A stretch of DNA of 52,498 nt from Marivita lacus. GTDB taxonomy: Bacteria; Pseudomonadota; Alphaproteobacteria; Rhodobacterales; Rhodobacteraceae. Position 1 is the first letter of the stretch; each line of letters begins with the position of its first letter. Positions 25,292 to 34,583 of this stretch are shown piece after piece. Below the pieces are notes generated by a model. The model ran no database searches and had not been told where the DNA came from. It saw only the letters and a list, made by a program, of their open reading frames with translations. The translations under genes and the position numbers were made by a program. The stretch is taken from contig NZ_BMFC01000021.1 of the NCBI RefSeq assembly GCF_014637725.1, positions 1 to 52,498 on the forward strand, given 5' to 3'.

Positions 25292-26177
25292 TCTGTCCAT
25301 GTCTCAGGCGACAGGTCAGAACCGGACGGGCAAGATCATCCTGCGCTGGGTGCTGTATCTTGCGCTGGGTCTGTTTGCCCTGTTCTACCTGATGCCGCTT
25401 TTCGTGATGATCACCACCTCACTGAAAAGTCTTGATGAAATCCGCACGGGCGACCTGATCGCCCTGCCGCGCGACGTGACGTTGGACGCATGGCGCACCG
25501 CGTGGTCGGGGGCCTGCACCGGCATCCAGTGCGAGGGCGTGCGCCCGTACTTCTGGAACTCGATCCTGATCGCCATCCCGGCGGTCGCGATCTCGACCCT
25601 GCTTGGCGCGATGAACGGCTATGTCGTGGCGCAATGGCAGTTTCGCGGCGCCAACATCATCTTTTCGCTGATGCTGTTCGGATGCTTCATCCCGTTTCAG
25701 GTGGTGCTGCTGCCGATGGCGCGGATGCTGGGGATCATGGGCATTGCAGGCACCATTCCGGGGCTGATCTTTGTGCATGTGATCTACGGTCTGGGCTTCA
25801 CCACGTTGTTCTTCCGTAATTACTACGTGTCGATCCCGTCCGAGCTGACCAAGGCGGCCAAGGTGGATGGGGCGGGGTTCTTCCGGATCTTCTGGTCGAT
25901 CTTCCTGCCGCTGTCGCTGCCGATCATCGTGGTGACAGTCATCTGGCAGTTCACCCAGATCTGGAACGACTTCCTGTTCGGCGTGTCCTTCAGCCAGGCA
26001 GGCACGCAGCCCGTCACAGTCGCGCTCAACAACATCGTCAATTCGACCACCGGCGTCAAAGAATACAACGTCGACATGGCCGCCGCGATCATTGCCGCGC
26101 TGCCGACGCTGTTCGTCTATGTCGTTGCCGGCAAGTATTTCATCCGCGGTCTGACCGCCGGATCCGTGAAAGGATAA
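25284..26177 (+). CDS. Sugar ABC transporter permease (MalG-type)
   Basis: A 297-residue permease, six helices starting with LYLALGLFALFYLMPLFVMI. The EAA loop is ELTKAAKVDGAGFFRIF and the following IFLPLSLPIIVV fits the family. An insertion around residues 70-90 (WSGACTGIQCEGVRPYF) with two Cys sits in the first periplasmic loop and is usual for the GtsC-like group. Coupled to the upstream permease and four bases from the ATPase gene. Confidence 0.88.
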   Translation: MSDLSMSQATGQNRTGKIILRWVLYLALGLFALFYLMPLFVMITTSLKSLDEIRTGDLIALPRDVTLDAWRTAWSGACTGIQCEGVRPYFWNSILIAIPAVAISTLLGAMNGYVVAQWQFRGANIIFSLMLFGCFIPFQVVLLPMARMLGIMGIAGTIPGLIFVHVIYGLGFTTLFFRNYYVSIPSELTKAAKVDGAGFFRIFWSIFLPLSLPIIVVTVIWQFTQIWNDFLFGVSFSQAGTQPVTVALNNIVNSTTGVKEYNVDMAAAIIAALPTLFVYVVAGKYFIRGLTAGSVKG

Positions 26178-26181
26178 TCCC

Positions 26182-27279
26182 ATGTCTCCGATCCTTGACA
26201 TCAACAACCTCTACAAGAGCTACGGCACGACGGAGATCCTCAAGGACATCAACGTGTCCATCGAACCGGGCGATTTCCTTGTGCTGGTCGGCCCCTCGGG
26301 CTGTGGCAAGTCCACGCTTTTGAACTGCATCGCCGGGCTTGAACCGATCACCGGCGGGGCGATCAGCATCGACGGCAAGGACATGACACATGTCAGCCCC
26401 AAGGACCGGGACATCGCGATGGTGTTCCAATCCTACGCTTTGTATCCCACCATGACCGTCGCCAAGAACATCACCTTCGGCATGAAGGTGCGCGGCGTCG
26501 ATCAGGCCACGCAGGACAAGAAGCTGGCGCAGGTGGCGGCACAGTTGCAGATCGAACCGTTGCTGAACCGCCGTCCGGGGCAATTGTCCGGTGGTCAGCG
26601 GCAGCGCGTTGCGATGGGCCGGGCGCTGGTGCGCGATCCCAAGCTGTTTCTATTCGACGAACCGCTGTCGAACCTCGACGCCAAGCTGCGCGTCGAGATG
26701 CGGACCGAGATCAAGGCCCTGCACCAGAATCTTGGCGCGTCGATGGTCTACGTGACCCATGACCAGATCGAGGCGATGACGCTGGCCACCAAGATCGTCG
26801 TGATGAAAGGCGGCGTGATCCAGCAGATCGGATCACCGTCCGAGATCTACAACCGTCCGGCAAACCTGTTCGTGGCCGATTTCATGGGCAGCCCGGCGAT
26901 GAACCTGATCCCCGCCAAGGCGCATCGCGCGGCCGACGGTACGCGGATCGAGATTGCCCGCAACTCCGGGGGGCCGATCGTGCTGACCGACACCAAGAAC
27001 CGCGATCTGCCCGAAGACGTGATCCTTGGCGTGCGACCCGAAGACATCGCCGACCCCGATCTGCGTGGCTCTGATGCCACACAAGCAGCGGACTGCCTGA
27101 TCGACATCGTGGAACCGGCCGGGGCCGACACGTTCGCGGTGATGCAGCTCGGTGGCAAACATGTCACAGCGCGGTTGCATGCGGAAACGACCGCCAAACC
27201 GGGACACTCCAAGCGGCTGTCCTTCGATCTGGGCAAGGTGTCGTATTTCGCGCCCGAAACCGGGTTGCGCCTGAACTGA
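26182..27279 (+). CDS. Sugar ABC transporter ATP-binding protein (MalK/MsmK class)
   Basis: A 365-residue ATPase with Walker [10 protein letters not shown], signature [15 protein letters not shown], Walker [13 protein letters not shown], and switch His in VYVTHDQIEAM. The C-terminal domain (about 240-365) is TOBE/MalK regulatory with VRPEDIADP. It closes the four-gene sugar importer and is followed by a convergent terminator. Confidence 0.9.
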   Translation: MSPILDINNLYKSYGTTEILKDINVSIEPGDFLVLVGPSGCGKSTLLNCIAGLEPITGGAISIDGKDMTHVSPKDRDIAMVFQSYALYPTMTVAKNITFGMKVRGVDQATQDKKLAQVAAQLQIEPLLNRRPGQLSGGQRQRVAMGRALVRDPKLFLFDEPLSNLDAKLRVEMRTEIKALHQNLGASMVYVTHDQIEAMTLATKIVVMKGGVIQQIGSPSEIYNRPANLFVADFMGSPAMNLIPAKAHRAADGTRIEIARNSGGPIVLTDTKNRDLPEDVILGVRPEDIADPDLRGSDATQAADCLIDIVEPAGADTFAVMQLGGKHVTARLHAETTAKPGHSKRLSFDLGKVSYFAPETGLRLN

Positions 27280-27286
27280 GCAAAGA

Positions 27287-27324
27287 CCGGGTGGTCAGTC
27301 CTTGAACGACCACCCGGATGTTTT
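27287..27324 (+). terminator. Terminator between the sugar importer and the convergent catabolic operon
   Basis: CCGGGTGGTC (27287-27296) pairs with GACCACCCGG (27308-27317) around an 11-base loop, followed by ATGTTTT on the plus strand. The stem overlaps the last codons of the CoA-transferase gene on the minus strand, so this coding end doubles as the terminator of the plus-strand operon. Confidence 0.65.
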
Positions 27325-28449
27325 CACCTGCTCGTTATGCGCGCCCAGCATGGGGGCAGTGCGGTCCAGCGACAATGTCGACGTGCTGAAGATGATCGGC
27401 GTGCGCACACCCGGCACACCTTCGGGCATGATCTTCATCTCGCGGTGAATGATCTGCGGATCGTCGAACACCTCTCCGACCGTGTTGATCGGTGACGACG
27501 CGACTTGTCTGGATTTCAGCGCGTCCAGAAGATCGGCCTTGGTCAGCTTCGCAGTTTCTGCCTTCAGCATGGCGATCAACTCGTCGCGGTGCTTCACGCG
27601 CTGGGCATTGGTCTGATATTCCGGGTTCTGCGCAATGTCGGGGCGTCCCACAATCTCGCACAACCCCTGGAACTGCCGGTCATTGCCGGAAGCGATGATG
27701 ATGTCGCCGTCAGATGCGGGAAACACCTCGTAGGGCACAATATTGGGGTGCTGGTTGCCCATGCGATTTGGGGACGTGCCGGTCGCAAGGAAATTCATCG
27801 CCTGATTGACAAGGCAGGCTGTGCCGGAGTCGAGCAGGCTCATGTCGAGATGCTGGCCCAGCCCGGTCTTGTCCCGCTCGCGCAGCGCGGCCTGTATCCC
27901 GATCACCGCGTAAAGCCCGGTGTAGATGTCGGTGACGGCAACGCCCACCTTTTGCGGCTCGCCATCCGGGTCGCCGGTGATCGACATGAGGCCGGACAGT
28001 CCCTGCACAAGGTAGTCATAGCCCGCGCGTTCGGCATAGGGGCCGGTCTGGCCAAAGCCGGTGACCGAGCAGTAGATCAAACCGGGATTGACCGCTGACA
28101 AACTGGCATGATCCAGCCCGTACTTGGCCAACCCGCCAACCTTGAAATTCTCGATCAGCACATCCGCCTCGCGCGCCAGATCCTGCACGAAGGCGCGGCC
28201 TTCCTCGGTCGTCAGGTCCGCCGTGACCGAGTATTTGCCCCGGTTGCAGCTGTAGAAATAGGCGGCGGAGGGCGTGTCTTCGCCCTCGCGCTCGATGAAG
28301 GGTGGCCCCCATGTGCGGGTGTCATCGCCCTTGGGGCTTTCCACCTTGATCACGGTCGCGCCAAGATCGGCCAATGTCTGGCCCACGATCGGCCCGGCAA
28401 GGATGCGGGCCAATTCAAGGACTTTGAGCCCCTCCAGCGGTGCTGTCAT
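27295..28449 (-). CDS. Class III (CaiB/BaiF) CoA-transferase
   Basis: A 384-residue family III CoA-transferase. It begins LEGLKVLELARILAGP, has the catalytic Asp in GVAVTDIYTGLYA, and the conserved FKVGGLAKYGLDHASL and YCSVTGFGQTGPYA segments. The enzyme moves CoA between acids, for example succinyl-CoA to glutarate. Being last in the operon and coupled (TGATG) to a glutaryl-CoA-dehydrogenase-like gene, the simplest reading is that it makes the CoA ester consumed by that dehydrogenase. Other substrates such as mesaconate or citramalate are possible. Confidence 0.87.
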   Translation of the reverse strand: MTAPLEGLKVLELARILAGPIVGQTLADLGATVIKVESPKGDDTRTWGPPFIEREGEDTPSAAYFYSCNRGKYSVTADLTTEEGRAFVQDLAREADVLIENFKVGGLAKYGLDHASLSAVNPGLIYCSVTGFGQTGPYAERAGYDYLVQGLSGLMSITGDPDGEPQKVGVAVTDIYTGLYAVIGIQAALRERDKTGLGQHLDMSLLDSGTACLVNQAMNFLATGTSPNRMGNQHPNIVPYEVFPASDGDIIIASGNDRQFQGLCEIVGRPDIAQNPEYQTNAQRVKHRDELIAMLKAETAKLTKADLLDALKSRQVASSPINTVGEVFDDPQIIHREMKIMPEGVPGVRTPIIFSTSTLSLDRTAPMLGAHNEQVKTSGWSFKD

Positions 28450-29663
28450 CAGAAGAACGCCTGCAACCCGGTCTGCGCACGGCCAAGGATGAGGGCGTGC
28501 ACGTCATGCGTTCCTTCGTAGGTGTTGACCGTCTCGAGGTTCTGCGCGTGACGCATGACGTGGTATTCCGCCATGATCCCGTTGCCGCCATGCATGTCGC
28601 GGGCGTGCCGTGCGATCTCCAGCGCCTTGCCGCAATTGTTGCGCTTGATCAGACTGATCGCCTCGGGTGCTGCGGTGCCTGCATCCAGCATCCGGCCGAC
28701 CTGAAGAGCTGCGTGCAGGCCCAGCGTGATCTCGGTCTGCATGTCGGCCAGCTTCTTTTGGAACAACTGGGTCTGCGCCAAGGGGCGGCCGAACTGCACA
28801 CGGTCCAACCCGTATTTCCGCGCCCGGTGCCAGCTGTCCTCGGCAGCGCCCATGACGCCCCAGGCGATGCCATAGCGCGCGCGGTTGAGGCATCCGAACG
28901 GACCCTTGAGCCCTTCGACACCAGGCAGCAACGCGTCCTCGCCGACCTCGACATCCTTCATCACGATCTCGCCGGTGATCGACGCGCGCAGCGACAGCTT
29001 GCCGTGAATTTTCGGCGCGCTGAGACCCTTCATGCCTTTTTCCAGTACGAAGCCCCGGATCTTGCCGCCATGCGCTTCGGACTTGGCCCAGACGACGAAC
29101 ACATCGGCAATCGGGCTGTTCGAAATCCACATCTTCGCGCCATTGATGACATAGCCCCCGTCGGTTTTCTTGGCGACGGTCTTCATGCCTGCAGGGTCAG
29201 ATCCTGCATCGGGTTCGGTCAGGCCGAAACAGCCGATCAGCGTGCCGGCCGCGAGACCGGGCAAGTATTTCTTGCGCTGCTCATCGCTGCCGTAGGCGTG
29301 GATCGGGTACATGACGAGCGAGCTTTGAACGCTCATCATCGACCGGTAGCCGCTGTCGATGCGCTCCACTTCGCGGGCGACGAGGCCATAGCTGACATAG
29401 CCCGCACCCAAACCACCGAATTCCTCGGGGATGGTGACGCCCAACAGGCCCATCTCGCCCATCTCGGCGAAAATCTCGGGTGCAACGCCTTCGTTCAGAT
29501 ACATGTCCGTCACGCGCGGCAGCAGCTTGTCCGATGCATAGGCTGCCGCACTGTCGGCGATCATGCGCTCTTCTTCGGACAGGGTGGCGCGCAGGCCCAG
29601 CGGATCTTCCCAGTCGAATTTGGCGAGTGAGGGTCCGTGACCCGCGTGTGACGCATCAAGCAT
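28449..29663 (-). CDS. gcdH: Acyl-CoA dehydrogenase, glutaryl-CoA dehydrogenase-like
   Basis: About 404 residues. FAD- and substrate-binding words [17 protein letters not shown] and [18 protein letters not shown] are intact; the active-site Glu lies in [20 protein letters not shown], which matches glutaryl-CoA dehydrogenases specifically. These enzymes oxidise and decarboxylate glutaryl-CoA to crotonyl-CoA. Two ATGs are close together; AAGGAG sits one base before the first and seven before the second (29663), so the second is preferred. It overlaps the end of the FAD dehydrogenase gene. Confidence 0.87.
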   Translation of the reverse strand: MLDASHAGHGPSLAKFDWEDPLGLRATLSEEERMIADSAAAYASDKLLPRVTDMYLNEGVAPEIFAEMGEMGLLGVTIPEEFGGLGAGYVSYGLVAREVERIDSGYRSMMSVQSSLVMYPIHAYGSDEQRKKYLPGLAAGTLIGCFGLTEPDAGSDPAGMKTVAKKTDGGYVINGAKMWISNSPIADVFVVWAKSEAHGGKIRGFVLEKGMKGLSAPKIHGKLSLRASITGEIVMKDVEVGEDALLPGVEGLKGPFGCLNRARYGIAWGVMGAAEDSWHRARKYGLDRVQFGRPLAQTQLFQKKLADMQTEITLGLHAALQVGRMLDAGTAAPEAISLIKRNNCGKALEIARHARDMHGGNGIMAEYHVMRHAQNLETVNTYEGTHDVHALILGRAQTGLQAFF

Positions 29664-31047
29664 GTCCATGCTCCTTTTTCATGTCAGCGGCCGCAGCCGA
29701 TCCGGCGATATGCCCAAGGACTGTCGCGGCCAGTAGCCCGTTACCGGACAGATACCCACTATCACCGGAACCTGAAACACCCACCGCAGCGCCACCTGCC
29801 GCAAAAAGGTTGTTCAGAACGCCCCCATCCTTGTGGCAGACGCGGGCTTCGTGATTGACGCGCAGCCCGCCCTGCGTGTGAAACAAGGCCCCGGTGACCT
29901 TGACTGCACAATAAGGTGCTTGCAGCGGTTCGCCAAGGAAGCTGCGTCCAAAGGCGTCAGGCTCGCCCGTTGGAATTTCTGCAATCGACCGTGTCAAAGC
30001 ATCGTGGGGCAGGCCCGTCACCTTGGCAAGCTCTGCAAGCGTGTCGGCGCTACGGATCGCGCCAATGGCCTCGGCATCCTTGAAATCCTGGAACTGCCGG
30101 GCAATGCCTGCGATCCGGCTGTCGAAGATCGTCCACGCGATGCCCTCGGGCTGTGCCAGCACCGCGCGGGCGGCCTCGGAGTAGCCCTGGCTCTCGTCCC
30201 AGAACCGTTCACCGCTCAGGTTGACCTGCACGCCGCCTTCGGTGATCACCGCCCATGTGATGAGGATCCCCTGCGGATGCGCGACATTGCCGTGGCCCTG
30301 ATAGGCCCCCAGATGCAGCGTTTCCGCGCCAAGCGCGTCACCCCATGCCACGGCGTCGCCCTGATTGTAGTCATGCCCGAACCAGAGCGCGTTTTCGATC
30401 TCGGGCATGAACTCGCGCACCATGTCGCGGTTGCCGCCATAGCCGTTGCAGGCAAGGATCAGCGCGCCACAGCCGACATCTTCCGTACCGTTCGGACCCT
30501 CCAACCGTACGCCATGGATTGTGTCGCCTTCGACGAACAGCGCGGTGGCGCGGCGGTTGCAGATGATGTCGATGCCCTGCGCCTCGCAGGCGGTGCGCAA
30601 ACGGTCGATCAGTTCACGCCCCGCGCGGGTGGGCAAGCCGTGCATCCGGCGGCGGGAATGGCCGGGATAGTCGAAATCGGTGACCACCGAGAAGGGCAGG
30701 TCGAACCGATCCGCCAGCCATTCGATCACTGTGCCGGACTGCCCTGCCAACAGATCGACAAGCTCCTGCGGGTTCTCGCCCTTGGCCTTCTTCTGGATGT
30801 CCTTGGCGAAGAGAGCCGCGTTGTCGTCAATCCCTGCCTCCCGCTGAAACCGTGTGCCCGCTGCCGGGATCAGCCCGGCGGACAAGGCGGTGGACCCGGA
30901 TGGCGCTGCATCGGCCTCGACCACCAGCACGTCGGCCCCGGCGTTGTTGGCGGTCAAGGCGGCAACCAAGCCGCATGCCCCGGCGCCGACAATCAGGATC
31001 GGCACGTCCAGATCAAAGCCAGTGGCAGGGGGCGGCAGGATCGACAT
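29656..31047 (-). CDS. FAD-dependent dehydrogenase of the fumarate reductase/3-ketosteroid dehydrogenase type
   Basis: A 463-residue flavoprotein. The N-terminal dinucleotide fold is [17 protein letters not shown]; the C-terminal FAD segment is [17 protein letters not shown]. Middle motifs ([48 protein letters not shown]) place it with succinate dehydrogenase/fumarate reductase flavoprotein homologues, which introduce or reduce C=C bonds next to a carbonyl. No haem motif or export signal is present. It lies three bases after the lyase gene. Its likely job in the locus is oxidation of a saturated acid or reduction of an unsaturated intermediate; this is inference. Confidence 0.82.
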   Translation of the reverse strand: MSILPPPATGFDLDVPILIVGAGACGLVAALTANNAGADVLVVEADAAPSGSTALSAGLIPAAGTRFQREAGIDDNAALFAKDIQKKAKGENPQELVDLLAGQSGTVIEWLADRFDLPFSVVTDFDYPGHSRRRMHGLPTRAGRELIDRLRTACEAQGIDIICNRRATALFVEGDTIHGVRLEGPNGTEDVGCGALILACNGYGGNRDMVREFMPEIENALWFGHDYNQGDAVAWGDALGAETLHLGAYQGHGNVAHPQGILITWAVITEGGVQVNLSGERFWDESQGYSEAARAVLAQPEGIAWTIFDSRIAGIARQFQDFKDAEAIGAIRSADTLAELAKVTGLPHDALTRSIAEIPTGEPDAFGRSFLGEPLQAPYCAVKVTGALFHTQGGLRVNHEARVCHKDGGVLNNLFAAGGAAVGVSGSGDSGYLSGNGLLAATVLGHIAGSAAAADMKKEHGHA

Positions 31048-31050
31048 GGC

Positions 31051-31920
31051 TCAGTCGTGCCCGCCGGACTCGTAGCGTTTGCCCAAGGCGAGCATCTCGT
31101 CCGTGCCCAGACGGTCGTTCAACCCGCTGAAATCGAACATCCGGTCGGCAAAGGCGCGGTTGCTGCCGGTGGACATCAGGCTGGCATAGTAATCCTCGGC
31201 GGTGCGGGCGAGGGCGCGGACGATGCCGCCAGGAAAGATGACGATGGAAAAGCCCATGGCCTCGAGGTCCGACGCGGTCTGGATCGGCGTGGCCCCGCCT
31301 TCGACCATGTTTGCCAAAAGCGGCACGCAATCCTTGAACCGCTGTGCCACGGTGTTCAATTCTTCGACCGACCGCAGCGCTTCGATGAACAGCGCATCAG
31401 CGCCCGCCTCGACATAGGCTTCGGCGCGGTCGATAGCGGCGTCGAACCCCTCGACGGCAACCGCATCGGTGCGGGCGATGATGAGTGTCTCGTCACTTGC
31501 ACGGGCGTCAGCCATCGCGGCGATCTTGCCGACCATTTCCTGCGTGGGAATGATGGATTTCTCGGCCAGATGCCCGCAGCGTTTGGGATAAGTCTGATCC
31601 TCGACCTGCAGGGCATTCGCCCCCGCGCGTTCATATAGCCGCATCGTCCGCTGCGCGTTCATCGCGTTGCCGAACCCGGTATCGGCGTCGATGATCACCG
31701 GCAGGTCCACGCGGTCGCGGATCAGGGCCATCGTGTCGACCATCTCGCTGACCGAGGTGAGACCGATGTCAGGCCGGCCCAGCCGCGTATAGGCCACCGC
31801 CGCCCCGCTGAGATACAGCGCATCAAAACCCGCCTGTGCGGCCAAGGTGGCGGTCAGGGCATCATAGACACCGGGGGCGACAAGGATGTCATCGGCGGAA
31901 AGGCGGGTTTTGAGGGTCAT
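31051..31920 (-). CDS. Isocitrate lyase/PEP mutase-family C-C lyase
   Basis: A 289-residue TIM-barrel protein. Metal-binding VIIDADTGFGNAMN (around 75-87), VEDQTYPKRCGH with the catalytic Cys115, and a gating loop of the methylisocitrate-lyase kind are present. The intact Lys-Arg-Cys-Gly-His motif indicates lyase activity on a 2-hydroxy- (malate-like) dicarboxylate, giving pyruvate or glyoxylate plus a short acid, as in methylisocitrate or 2,3-dimethylmalate lyase, rather than a phosphonate mutase. It overlaps the isochorismatase-fold gene by four bases. The presence of LeuCD-like hydratase genes in the same locus fits production of its substrate. Confidence 0.82.
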   Translation of the reverse strand: MTLKTRLSADDILVAPGVYDALTATLAAQAGFDALYLSGAAVAYTRLGRPDIGLTSVSEMVDTMALIRDRVDLPVIIDADTGFGNAMNAQRTMRLYERAGANALQVEDQTYPKRCGHLAEKSIIPTQEMVGKIAAMADARASDETLIIARTDAVAVEGFDAAIDRAEAYVEAGADALFIEALRSVEELNTVAQRFKDCVPLLANMVEGGATPIQTASDLEAMGFSIVIFPGGIVRALARTAEDYYASLMSTGSNRAFADRMFDFSGLNDRLGTDEMLALGKRYESGGHD

Positions 31921-32522
31921 GTCAGTCTGTCCACCATCTCTGCGCAGGTCACGTTCGGGCAGACCGACGCAAGCGATAGCAGCGTGGCGTCATGCACCTC
32001 TTGCTTGAACGCGGCGCACCCATCGGACAGCAGGATCGTGTGCAGGTTGCGCAAATGCGCGTCGCGCACCGTGCTGGCCACACCGCCATTCGTGACGATC
32101 CCGCCGATGATCAGCGTGTCGATCTCCAGCGCACGCAGGATGTATTCCAGCCGCGTCTGGTACAGCGCGGAATAGGCCACCTTTTCAATGGTGTAGTCCG
32201 CCGGAGCAAGCGCATCGACCAACGCATGGCCGAACTTGCCCGGCGCGAAATCGCCTTTGCCAAGAAAGGGCCGTAGCTCCTTCAGATGCGGCGCGATGAG
32301 CGGTTCCTCATTCGGCCCCGGCACCAGCGTGAACTGCGCGCTGATATAGGTGCCGCCCTTGGCGCGCAGCGCATCCACGACGGGTTTGATCCGCGCGGGC
32401 AGGGCGGTGATCGCCTCGGCTGTCTGTCCCGCACGGCCATAGGCGCCTTCGGGGTGCAGAAAGTCGTTCTGCAGGTCGATGGTCAGAAGTGCTGTGCGCT
32501 TTGGGTCGATCGTTTGTGCCAT
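31917..32522 (-). CDS. Isochorismatase-fold (cysteine hydrolase superfamily) protein lacking the catalytic Cys
   Basis: A 201-residue protein with the isochorismatase fold. Asp16 (LLTIDLQNDF) and Lys114 (EKVAYSALYQTRLE) of the usual triad are present, and the cis-peptide region IIGGIVTNGGVAST is recognisable, but the position of the nucleophilic Cys (T-N-x-C-V) is Gly147. Amidases of this superfamily (nicotinamidase, biuret or maleamate hydrolases) need that Cys, whereas true isochorismatases such as PhzD also have a non-Cys residue and cleave a vinyl ether. So this may act on an enol ether or be catalytically different. It sits between hyuA (three bases away) and the lyase gene (overlap). 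Confidence 0.8.
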   Translation of the reverse strand: MAQTIDPKRTALLTIDLQNDFLHPEGAYGRAGQTAEAITALPARIKPVVDALRAKGGTYISAQFTLVPGPNEEPLIAPHLKELRPFLGKGDFAPGKFGHALVDALAPADYTIEKVAYSALYQTRLEYILRALEIDTLIIGGIVTNGGVASTVRDAHLRNLHTILLSDGCAAFKQEVHDATLLSLASVCPNVTCAEMVDRLT

Positions 32523-32525
32523 GCC

Positions 32526-34583
32526 TCAATCCTCGTCCCGTGTGATGATCGTGTTGCCACAGGCATCCACCGTTGCTGTCATGCCGGGGTCCACCAGAAC
32601 GGTCGTGTCCGGCTGCACGAGGATAGCGGGACCCGTGATCGTCGCTCCGACCGGCAGGGCAAGGCGGTTGTAGATCGTGGTCTCATGCCACGCATCCCCG
32701 AAATGCACCTTGCGGGTGCCAGTGCGTGCGGCGTCGACAGTGCCGCCTTTGGGGGCGAGCGTGGTCAGGTCGAACTTGGGCCGACGCCCGATCACGGCAG
32801 TGCGCAGGTTCATCACCCGGCGTGTGCCGTTCTTGAGCAGCCGCCCGTAGGTGGCTTGGTACGCGGCATCAAAGGCCGTCTCGACATCCGCAATGGTCGG
32901 CGCGGTGACGGTGGTGCCCTCCACCGTGATCGTCAAGGGCACCGCAACCGTGTGGGTCTGGCCGACATAGGCCATGTCCAGCTCGACCACGATATCGCGC
33001 GCCTCGAACCGGGATTGCGCGGCATCCAGAAGCGACATGCCTTCGTCGATATGCCGCTGCATCACGCCGCGCAGCGCGTCGGTGTCGAGCGTCGCCGTCA
33101 GGGTGTTGATCGTTTGCACGAAATCCTGCCGCATGTCGGCGATCACGCAGCCCATGGCACTGGTCACACCGGGATAGCGGGGAACAATCGCGCTGCCGAT
33201 TCCGACCTCCTTGAGGATCGCGCCGGTGTGCAAGGCACCTCCGCCGCCGAAGGGCATGAAGGCAAAACGTTTCGGATCGAACCCGCGTTCGATGCTCACG
33301 AGACGGATCGCGCCTGCCATGCGCGAATTGGCAACCCGCAGGATGGCTTCGGCGGCTTGAATCGTCGTGAGGTCCAGTTTCGAGCCGACATGAATGTCGA
33401 TGGCGCGCCCGGCAGCGTCCACATCCAGACGGTCCAGCTTGCCGCCGATGGGGTTGTCCGGGTCGATGCGGCCCAGAACGACATTTGCATCGGTCACGGT
33501 CGGACGGTCATTGCCCTGACCGTAAGCCACCGGGCCGGGGGTCGATCCCGCGCTTTCCGGGCCGATGTTCAGCAATCCACCCTTGTCGACCCACGCGATG
33601 GAACCACCACCCGCGCCAATCGTCGTGATCTCGATCATCGGGTTGCGCACCACCATGCCGAAATCGATCGAGGTCTGCGGCGACAGCATCGACTGCCCCT
33701 TGGCGATCAGCGCCACGTCAAAGCTGGTGCCGCCCATGTCGCCGGTGATTACGTTTTCAAAACCCGCCGTTGTGGCGATATGCCCGGCAGCGATCACGCC
33801 AGCGGCGGGGCCGGACAGCGCGGTGCGGATGGGCAGGCGGCAGGCGGTCTCGGTGCCCATGACGCCGCCATTGGACTGCACGATCATGAACTCGCCGGTG
33901 AACCCGCCTTTGGTCAGCGCCTGATCCAGACGGTTGATGTAGCCGGAGACTTCGGGTTGCAGGTAGGCGTTCAGGGCCGTGGTCGAGAAGCGTTCGAATT
34001 CGCGGATTTCTGGCAGGATTTCCGACGAACAGCTGACGTGGTCATTGGGCCACAGGGCGCGGACGGTGGCGACCGCCTTGGCCTCGTTCTCGGCGTTGGC
34101 ATAGGCGTTGGCGAACAGGATCGCGACGGCCAGACAGCCTTCGTCGATCAACGTCTGCGCTGCCGCCTTGACCGCGTCCAGATCGACGGGTGTGCGGATC
34201 GTGCCATCTGCCAGCGTACGCTCCGGCACCTCCAACCGCAGGTTTCGCGGCACGACGGGCTCGAAATCGCCGCGCAGGCCCCAGGTGCGGGGCCTGTCGC
34301 GGCGGCGCATTTCAAGAACGTCGCGGAGTCCGTGAGTGGTGATCACGCCGATCTTTGCGCCTTTGCGCTCGAGCAGAGCATTGGTTCCGGCGGTGGTGCC
34401 ATGCACAACGGCCGCGACGGTGGACAGGTCATCGACCTGCTGGCCAATCCCGTCCAGAAAGCCACTGGACTGGTCAGGTCGGGTGGTGGGCACCTTGGCC
34501 ACGGTCGCAGTGCCTGTGGCTTCGTCCAGCACGAACACGTCGGTGAATGTTCCGCCGACATCGACGCCGATCATCTTGGTCAT
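32526..34583 (-). CDS. hyuA: Hydantoinase/oxoprolinase-family subunit A (HyuA-like)
   Basis: A 685-residue ATP-dependent subunit. The N-terminal actin-like phosphate loop IGVDVGGTFTDVFVLDE, the middle VHGTTAGTNALLERKG, the QSNGGVMG and GPAAGVIAAGH segments, GDMGGTSFDV and MPFGGGGALHTG are all conserved in HyuA. The family includes N-methylhydantoinase, 5-oxoprolinase, lactamases (caprolactam, valerolactam) and acetone/acetophenone carboxylases. The ATG at 34583 overlaps the hyuB stop by four bases and follows GAGG; the slightly earlier start is less likely. Substrate not identifiable by eye. Confidence 0.87.
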   Translation of the reverse strand: MTKMIGVDVGGTFTDVFVLDEATGTATVAKVPTTRPDQSSGFLDGIGQQVDDLSTVAAVVHGTTAGTNALLERKGAKIGVITTHGLRDVLEMRRRDRPRTWGLRGDFEPVVPRNLRLEVPERTLADGTIRTPVDLDAVKAAAQTLIDEGCLAVAILFANAYANAENEAKAVATVRALWPNDHVSCSSEILPEIREFERFSTTALNAYLQPEVSGYINRLDQALTKGGFTGEFMIVQSNGGVMGTETACRLPIRTALSGPAAGVIAAGHIATTAGFENVITGDMGGTSFDVALIAKGQSMLSPQTSIDFGMVVRNPMIEITTIGAGGGSIAWVDKGGLLNIGPESAGSTPGPVAYGQGNDRPTVTDANVVLGRIDPDNPIGGKLDRLDVDAAGRAIDIHVGSKLDLTTIQAAEAILRVANSRMAGAIRLVSIERGFDPKRFAFMPFGGGGALHTGAILKEVGIGSAIVPRYPGVTSAMGCVIADMRQDFVQTINTLTATLDTDALRGVMQRHIDEGMSLLDAAQSRFEARDIVVELDMAYVGQTHTVAVPLTITVEGTTVTAPTIADVETAFDAAYQATYGRLLKNGTRRVMNLRTAVIGRRPKFDLTTLAPKGGTVDAARTGTRKVHFGDAWHETTIYNRLALPVGATITGPAILVQPDTTVLVDPGMTATVDACGNTIITRDED

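Noticed and set aside
24404-25300. Long minus-strand frame of about 298 codons
   Set aside because: It lies entirely opposite the sugar permease gene, is rich in Asp/His/Arg as expected of an antisense GC-rich frame, and resembles no family.
31917-32522. Nicotinamidase, biuret or maleamate amidohydrolase
   Set aside because: The catalytic Cys expected for these enzymes is Gly147.
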